DNA of 64,000 nt, taken from contig JAEUKK010000203.1 of assembly GCA_016792625.1 (NCBI GenBank), forward strand, positions 1 to 64,000. The letters run 5' to 3'. Made by a program: the position numbers and the translations under genes. The notes under the pieces are model-generated. The model was not told where the DNA came from. It searched no databases and saw nothing but the letters and a program-made list of their open reading frames with translations. This document shows, piece by piece, positions 59,887-64,000 of the stretch; the first letter of the stretch is position 1, and each line of letters begins with the position of its first letter. The DNA is from Deltaproteobacteria bacterium. Its GTDB lineage: Bacteria > Myxococcota_A > UBA796 > UBA2385.

Positions 59887-60759
59887 TCACCAGCGGTAGC
59901 CGACCCGGGTGCGCAGCGTGTGGATGCGGGCGCCCGGGTTGATCGTGTCGCCGGTCACGTCGGACTCATTGTTGAAGTTGGCGAAGGCGCCATAGTACTC
60001 GGCGGCGAGGTCGAGGTGCTTGATCTTCTTGACTTGCAGACCAAGCGAGGTGGTCGGGCCGAAGAAGGGCGTGCTGTTGTTGCTGACCACCGCGTCGTCG
60101 CCAATATAAAAAACGGTCGAGACGTCGGTGAGGCCGAGCGCGAGGTAGGGCTCGACGCCGTCAAAATCTTTGCCGGCCATCAGATCGAGGCCGAAGGTCG
60201 AGCCGACGTAGAGGTCGTTGGCGGGCTCGTCCTCTTCGTTAAACGGCGTCGCGATCTCGGCCACGGTCTTCATCAGGGTGGCGTGGTAGCGTGCGCCCCA
60301 GCTCCACCCGGCGTTGAGCGGCACGCCAAAGCCAAGCTCTCCGCTGACGATGACGTTGCGGGTGCCAAAGACGGTCAGCGGCGGCACGTAGCCGATGCCC
60401 GCATAAGGGCGCAGCTTGCCGATGGGGTTGAAGGCGAAGTTCGCGCGGAGTCGAGGAAAGACCGGCGCTTTGTTCGTGTCTTCGGTCTTGGAGTAGTTGA
60501 GCACCAAGCGCCGCTCACAAGACAGCGGCGGAATCAAGCTCAGCTCGACCGAGGCCGACCCAAAACCGGGCTCGTAGGGCACGGGCGCGTGCAAGGGCGA
60601 GTTGGTGGTCGCCAAGGAGAAGAAGTTGAGCAAGAAGTCTTGCTGGCCTTGGTCGCTGTACCCCTCGGGGACGCCCTGCGCGGCGACGTCCTCGCACTTG
60701 GGGTCGACGTAGGCTTGGGCCACCGAAGACCACAGCATCAGGGTGAGGTTCAACAACAT
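59887..60759 (-). CDS. Outer-membrane beta-barrel protein
   Basis: This 290-residue protein has a short signal (LMLWSSVAQAY). The mature part has alternating strands with aromatic girdles (FGSASVELSLIPP, RRLVLNYSKTED, GELGFGVPLNAGWSWGARYH, LDLAAEYYGAFANF) and ends TRVGYRW, a terminal Trp typical of barrel proteins. The family was not identified. It begins 24 bases after a diheme cytochrome lipoprotein on the same strand, so it is likely co-expressed and may form part of an outer-membrane electron-transfer or transport unit. Confidence 0.78.
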   Translation of the reverse strand: MLLNLTLMLWSSVAQAYVDPKCEDVAAQGVPEGYSDQGQQDFLLNFFSLATTNSPLHAPVPYEPGFGSASVELSLIPPLSCERRLVLNYSKTEDTNKAPVFPRLRANFAFNPIGKLRPYAGIGYVPPLTVFGTRNVIVSGELGFGVPLNAGWSWGARYHATLMKTVAEIATPFNEEDEPANDLYVGSTFGLDLMAGKDFDGVEPYLALGLTDVSTVFYIGDDAVVSNNSTPFFGPTTSLGLQVKKIKHLDLAAEYYGAFANFNNESDVTGDTINPGARIHTLRTRVGYRW

Positions 60760-60783
60760 GGTCGTGCTCCCGGTCGGCGGCGG

Positions 60784-61446
60784 TCAGCGGGCGAAGGTGT
60801 CGAGCAGGTACTGCGCCACGGCCGTGGCCTTGGCTTCATCGCCGTCAAATTGTGGGGGCATGGCGCCGTCGCCGAGCATGATGACCTCTTTGAGATCTTC
60901 GATGTCTTCGCCGGGCACCTCGTCGCTGAGGTTGGGCGCGTAGCCGCTGTCGCCATCGGCCCCATGGCAGCCGGTGCAGCCGCTGGCGAAGAGCGCGGCC
61001 CCGTCGGTGCTGCCGCCGTCGGCGCCATCCGTACCGTCGGTGCCGTCGGTGCCATCCGTACCCGCGGCGCAGGCCTCGGCGCCGGCGTCGATCCAGTCGG
61101 CGACGATGGTCTGGTTGCTCTCGCCCATCAGGCCCGCGGGGGGCATCGGCGAGGTGGTGCTGGTGATGCGCTGGTAGAGCACGCTGCCCGCGCTGTCGCC
61201 GGCGATGACGAGCCCGCCGTCGATGACCGCCGCGTACCAGTCGGTCTCGAGGTCGAGGCCGCCGGCCCCGCCGCCGGCCGAGTGGCAGCTCACGCAGTTG
61301 CCGGCGATGACCTCGGCCACGGCGTCGCAGCCCTCGCCGCTGACGGCCCCGCCGCCCTCGACGGCGTTGAACTTCTCGTCATCGCAGGCGCTGAGCGCCA
61401 GCGCCAGGACCAGGGCGGTCGGGCGCGAGAGGCGGAGGTGCGGCAT
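60784..61446 (-). CDS. Diheme c-type cytochrome lipoprotein
   Basis: This 220-residue protein has a lipobox signal (LVLALALSAC) and two heme sites, CVSCH and CTGCH. The second is followed by a class I cytochrome core with ALFASGCTGCHGADGDSGYAP and the axial Met in DGAMPPQF. The first domain is a planctomycete-type cytochrome module (EVIAGNCVSCHSAGGGAGGLD, RITSTTSPMPPAGL). A Thr-Asp-Gly repeat links the two. Heme attachment would need the Ccm system encoded at 12838-20301. It is in operon with the barrel gene at 59887. The ATG at 61446 has GAGGAGATCACTCC upstream. Confidence 0.9.
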   Translation of the reverse strand: MPHLRLSRPTALVLALALSACDDEKFNAVEGGGAVSGEGCDAVAEVIAGNCVSCHSAGGGAGGLDLETDWYAAVIDGGLVIAGDSAGSVLYQRITSTTSPMPPAGLMGESNQTIVADWIDAGAEACAAGTDGTDGTDGTDGADGGSTDGAALFASGCTGCHGADGDSGYAPNLSDEVPGEDIEDLKEVIMLGDGAMPPQFDGDEAKATAVAQYLLDTFAR

Positions 61447-61718
61447 GGAGTGATCTCCTCGGGTGGGGGTGGCAGCGTCGGCGGCGCGGTATCGCTCGCC
61501 CTGGCGCGCGCCCACCCGCCCAGCTTTCACCAGCTTGCGCCGGGCCGCGCGCGACTTCGCGCAGCTGGCCGAGAGTGGTCTGCAGATCGTTGTCGTCGAT
61601 GGTCGGCGCGCCGGCCCCCGGGCCCCGCTGCGGCGCGCCACCCGACCCCTGGCCTTGATGCAGGTGCGCCCGTCGGCTACGTGGCCGGGCGGCGTTCGCG
61701 GCCGCGCTTCGCATCGGC

Positions 61719-61792
61719 CGGGGAGTAGCGCAGTCTGGTAGCGCATCGGTTTTGGGAACCGAGGGCCGCAGGTTCGAATCCTGTCTCCCCGA
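61719..61792 (+). tRNA. trnP: tRNA-Pro (UGG anticodon)
   Basis: A 74-base cloverleaf: acceptor CGGGGAG/CTCCCCG, anticodon stem TCGGT/ACCGA with loop TTTGGGA, anticodon TGG at 61753-61755, and T-arm CAGGTTCGAATCCTG. No CCA is encoded. A weak TTGATG with 17-base spacing lies upstream at 61655. Confidence 0.96.
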
Positions 61793-61797
61793 CTTTC

Positions 61798-61830
61798 GAA
61801 AGGCCAGCCTTCGGGCTGGCCTTTCTTCGT
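61798..61830 (+). terminator. tRNA-Pro terminator
   Basis: GAAAGGCCAGCC and GGCTGGCCTTTC pair around a TTCG tetraloop, followed by TTCG. It starts six bases after the tRNA end. Confidence 0.8.
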
Positions 61831-61939
61831 CGTGGAGCCAGGATTCGATGCTGGCGCGGCTCGTCGGCGCGATGCGCCGCCGCCGGCTTCGCCGGACGCC
61901 TTGCCCCTGTCTCCCCGACTTTCGCGCGTCTTCCGCGGC

Positions 61940-61970
61940 GCCAGCCTTCGGGCTGGCCTTTCTTCGTCGT
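61940..61970 (+). terminator. Second copy of the tRNA-Pro terminator
   Basis: GCCAGCC and GGCTGGC around TTCG, followed by CTTTCTTCG. It is a duplicate of the terminator at 61798, with its outer base pairs lost. Confidence 0.55.
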
Positions 61971-62162
61971 GGAGCCCAGATTCGATGCTGGCGCGGCTCG
62001 TCGGCGCGGTGCGCCGCCGCCGGCTTCGCCGGACGCCTTGCCCCTGTCTCCCCGACTTTCGAAAGGCCAGGATTCGACGCTGGCGCGGCTCGTCGGCGCG
62101 GCTCGTCGGCGCGGTGCGCCGGACGCCGAATCGGTGTCAGGCCGTATCAGGGGTGGCCCGTA

Positions 62163-62783
62163 TCAGGCCCGCGCGGCGACCACCCGCGGGTCGGCGAGGA
62201 CCGCGTCAGCCAGGGCGATCAGGCGGGGCGTGGCCGCGAGGTGCTCGAGGGTGATCCCATCGAGGTGGCCGTGACGGATCTGCTCGACCTGCAGGGCGAT
62301 GACCAGGTCGGCGATCGACAGGGCGTCGCCGCCGACGAAGACCCCGCCGCCGGCGGCGATGAGGCCGTCGACATAGGCGAAGACCCGCGCCATTACGCCC
62401 GCGGCGAGCTCGGCCCGCATCGCCAGCTTCTTGGCCTGGTCGCGCTCAAAAAGGCTCGGGATCAGGGCGTGGGAGAGGGTGTCGTTCAGCGAGTCGAGCG
62501 CGCTGTCGACCCGCAGCGCGGCCAGCGGCTCGGTCGGGTAGAGCGTGCGGTCGCCGGCATGGGCGGCGTAGCGCAGGATCGCCGCGGTCTGGACGATCTT
62601 CTGCCCGTCGATCTCGAGCATCGGCACCGCGCCCAGCGGCAGCGCGCCGCTCGCCTTGGCTGCGCCGAAGCTGGGGAAGTCGAGCCGGACATCTTCGAAG
62701 GGGAGGCCGCCGATGCGCAGGGCGAGGCGGATGGGCTCGGCGCGGCCGGCGGCGTTGAAGTAGGTCAGGCGGAGGGTCGGCAT
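62163..62783 (-). CDS. Glutathione S-transferase (sigma-like)
   Basis: This 206-residue protein has the thioredoxin-like half with the catalytic Tyr in LTYFNAAGRAEPIRLALRIG, the cis-Pro in GAVPMLEIDGQ, and the glutathione-binding QTAAILRYAAH. The helical half contains ALSIADLVIALQVEQI, the usual N-capping box. It conjugates glutathione to electrophiles or isomerises small molecules in the cytoplasm. The pattern Y-F-x-x-x-G-R-A-E matches sigma-class and related enzymes. It is alone on the strand; the patatin gene ends 155 bases upstream. Confidence 0.88.
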   Translation of the reverse strand: MPTLRLTYFNAAGRAEPIRLALRIGGLPFEDVRLDFPSFGAAKASGALPLGAVPMLEIDGQKIVQTAAILRYAAHAGDRTLYPTEPLAALRVDSALDSLNDTLSHALIPSLFERDQAKKLAMRAELAAGVMARVFAYVDGLIAAGGGVFVGGDALSIADLVIALQVEQIRHGHLDGITLEHLAATPRLIALADAVLADPRVVAARA

Positions 62784-62871
62784 GGGAGGTCTCCAGGTGA
62801 AGGGCGCGCGTAGCTATCCGTGCGCTCGCCCACCGCCCGGCGCCGCGGGCGCCTTTGTCGAAAACGAAGCC

Positions 62872-62909
62872 CCCGGGGGCGTTGCGGGGGCGGGAGCCCC
62901 CGCCCACAG
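62872..62909 (+). repeat. Intergenic hairpin repeat, copy B
   Basis: GGGGGCGTTGCGGGGG and a GCGGGGGC/GCCCCCGC hairpin with loop GGGA, then CCAC. It matches the copy at 59785 and lies just past the 3' end of the patatin gene. Confidence 0.6.
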
Positions 62910-62938
62910 CCGCTTCGACCGCCGCGGCTGGCCGCCGG

Positions 62939-64000
62939 TCAGCGCTGGGCCGCCTCGCGGGCCCGCAAGCGCTTGACCGCGGCGGAGAAGGCCCGACCGA
63001 CGCGGGTCTGGTCGCGGAGCTGGGCCAGCTTGGGCCAGACCGTGCGCTCGCCGTCGAGCACGTACTGGGCCAGCTCGGTAGGGGTCGGGTTGCTGACCAG
63101 CTTGGGGATGATGTCGGGCCGCAGGGGAGGATGGAGCTCGATGTCGCCGTGGTAGTCCTGACGCAACAGGAGGTGCGCCTGCTCGCTGAGCTGGCCCAGC
63201 GTGCCCGGCAGCCCGCGGCCCGCCCGCTGGAGCAGCTCGGCGGCGATGGTGCCCTGGCTCCACGCGGCGCTGGTCAGGGCGGCGAGGGCTTGGCGCCGCA
63301 GGCCGGCGCCGGGGCGGTCCTGCGCAAAGGGCACCACGTGCGGGTTGGTCTGGCTGACAATGAAGTGGTTGACGTTGTGCAGGCGCGCGAGGCGCTGCTT
63401 GGGCAGGTCGGCCTGCAGGCTTCCGTCGACCCACAGCTCGCCCGGCCAAGCGGGCCCCTCGACCCCGCCGGGCGGGCGCTGGCGCAGCTCGACCGGCGGG
63501 AACAAGCCGGGGAGGGCCGAGCTGGCCAAAGCGGCCCGCGCCACCAGCACGTCGGGGGCGGTCAGGTGGGTGAGCAGGCGCGGCTTGCCCATCCGGCGGG
63601 GGGAGCTGACCGAGATGTTCAGGACCCGCCCGCTCTGGGCGTGGGCCTCGGCGAAGGTGGCCTGCCCCACGTTGTGCAGCAGCACGTCGTAGAGGCGCTG
63701 GGGGTCGAGCAGGGCCCGGCGCGAGAGGGCCAGCGTGGGCGCCACCGCCTTCAGGCCGTCGCGGCGCAGCTGGCTGAGATCGTCGAACATGGCGCGCAGG
63801 CCGTCATCGTCGCGGGTGCAGACCCCCGCGGCGATCATCGCGCCAGTGCTGGCCCCCGACAAGATCTCGGGCAGCAGCCCCTCGTCGAAGAGGGCCTTCA
63901 CCACGCCGAGGTGGTGAAAACCCCAGGTGGCGCCGCCCGAGAGCAGCAGGGCCGAGCGGCCGAACAGGCGGGCGTGGGCCTCGAGCCGCGCGCAGGCGCT
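62939..64000 (-). CDS. Patatin-like phospholipase/lipase, 5' end beyond the window
   Basis: The visible 353 residues continue in frame to the window edge. They show ALLLSGGATWGFHHLGVVKAL (oxyanion glycines, given here as the family landmark), nucleophile Ser in LSGASTGAMIAAG (GxSxG) and the catalytic Asp in LWVDGSLQADLP. The sequence matches the eukaryotic-like triacylglycerol lipase branch (Tgl/SDP1 type), which usually has an N-terminal DUF3336 region; that part would lie outside. It would hydrolyse acyl esters of lipids. The start codon is not seen. Confidence 0.86.
   Translation of the reverse strand, partial: SACARLEAHARLFGRSALLLSGGATWGFHHLGVVKALFDEGLLPEILSGASTGAMIAAGVCTRDDDGLRAMFDDLSQLRRDGLKAVAPTLALSRRALLDPQRLYDVLLHNVGQATFAEAHAQSGRVLNISVSSPRRMGKPRLLTHLTAPDVLVARAALASSALPGLFPPVELRQRPPGGVEGPAWPGELWVDGSLQADLPKQRLARLHNVNHFIVSQTNPHVVPFAQDRPGAGLRRQALAALTSAAWSQGTIAAELLQRAGRGLPGTLGQLSEQAHLLLRQDYHGDIELHPPLRPDIIPKLVSNPTPTELAQYVLDGERTVWPKLAQLRDQTRVGRAFSAAVKRLRAREAAQR

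Larger units (their letters stand above)
61781..62120 (+). repeat. Partial repeats of the tRNA-Pro 3' end and flank
   Basis: The 18-base CTGTCTCCCCGACTTTCG, which holds the tRNA 3' end, occurs at 61781, 61907 and 62044. The terminator core CCAGCCTTCGGGCTGG recurs at 61941 and the ATTCGATGCTGGCGCGG block at 61843, 61980 and 62072 (one change). The 370-base stretch to 62162 holds no gene; its frames are repeat translations. Confidence 0.9.

Noticed and set aside
61447..61715. Minus-strand fragment with APTIDDNDLQTTLGQLRE and, in another frame, ARRKLVKAGRVGARQGERY
   Set aside because: It could be a frameshifted relic upstream of the cytochrome gene, but the two pieces are short, in different frames, and match no family I can name.
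61832..62254. Open frames over the tRNA repeats with repeated peptide LPRLSR/LPDFRK
   Set aside because: The peptides are translations of the duplicated tRNA 3' end and terminator, not a gene.

Overview
The window is extremely GC-rich, gene-dense chromosomal DNA from a Gram-negative bacterium, most likely a member of the Myxococcota or a nearby deltaproteobacterial lineage. This is inferred from content, not from a marker gene. The supporting features are two secreted proteins with Cys-hydrophobic-Arg tails of the MYXO-CTERM kind, a MopE-type Asp/Cys repeat protein, lipoproteins padded with Asp-Gly-Gly repeats, many lipobox signal peptides, outer-membrane barrels, and a complete System I cytochrome c maturation operon. 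Many genes share the start context GGAGC followed by a few C/G and ATG, and many junctions are 1 to 4 base overlaps.

Layout. 1-600: two transposase N-terminal scraps. 610-4962 (minus): operon of an active and an inactive M16 peptidase, ilvE and a small barrel protein. 5246-9458 (plus): two small lipoproteins, a membrane sulfatase-family enzyme and a phosphate-porin-like protein. 9448-10783: a MarR regulator divergent from a DUF4336 protein, with a perfect palindromic operator over the promoter. 10830-12732: an RfbB-like dehydratase and a sulfotransferase. 12838-20301: ccmABCDEFGHI, including a 50-residue CcmD, followed by a Tat-type Rieske lipoprotein (20333) and a SUKH-TPR-DnaJ-C-terminal fusion (20924).

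23063-25389 (minus): CotH-like kinase and lamin-tail lipoprotein pair. 25577-28147: hybrid histidine kinase. 28193-32111: DUF423 protein, HTTM membrane protein with partner, and a degenerate kinase-like membrane protein. 32164-36043: GDSL lipoprotein, AlkB-type hydroxylase divergent from a VOC protein, and an unknown gene. 36318-43623: calpain-like protease, M14 carboxypeptidase, diflavin reductase, nitroreductase, TerB-like protein and an aminotransferase. 43623-48059: GT-C-like membrane protein, SDR, and a degenerate CheA-like ATPase. 48081-58343: MopE protein, OB-fold lipoprotein, DUF3592 protein, HTH-only LysR protein, methionine aminopeptidase, GH13 amylase, and two overlapping TDGG lipoproteins. 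58586-61446: an unusual repeat-bearing protein without signal peptide, then a barrel and diheme cytochrome pair. 61719: tRNA-Pro(UGG), whose 3' end and terminator are repeated downstream. 62163-64000: glutathione S-transferase and a patatin lipase cut by the window edge.

The clearest functional theme is respiratory and envelope biology: the Ccm machinery would mature cytochromes such as the diheme lipoprotein at 60784, and a large share of the genes encode exported or surface proteins. No CRISPR array, prophage or complete mobile element was seen. The most unusual items are the SUKH-TPR-DnaJ fusion, two degenerate kinase-like proteins, the signal-less calpain and HPDF-repeat proteins, and the repeated tRNA 3' end.
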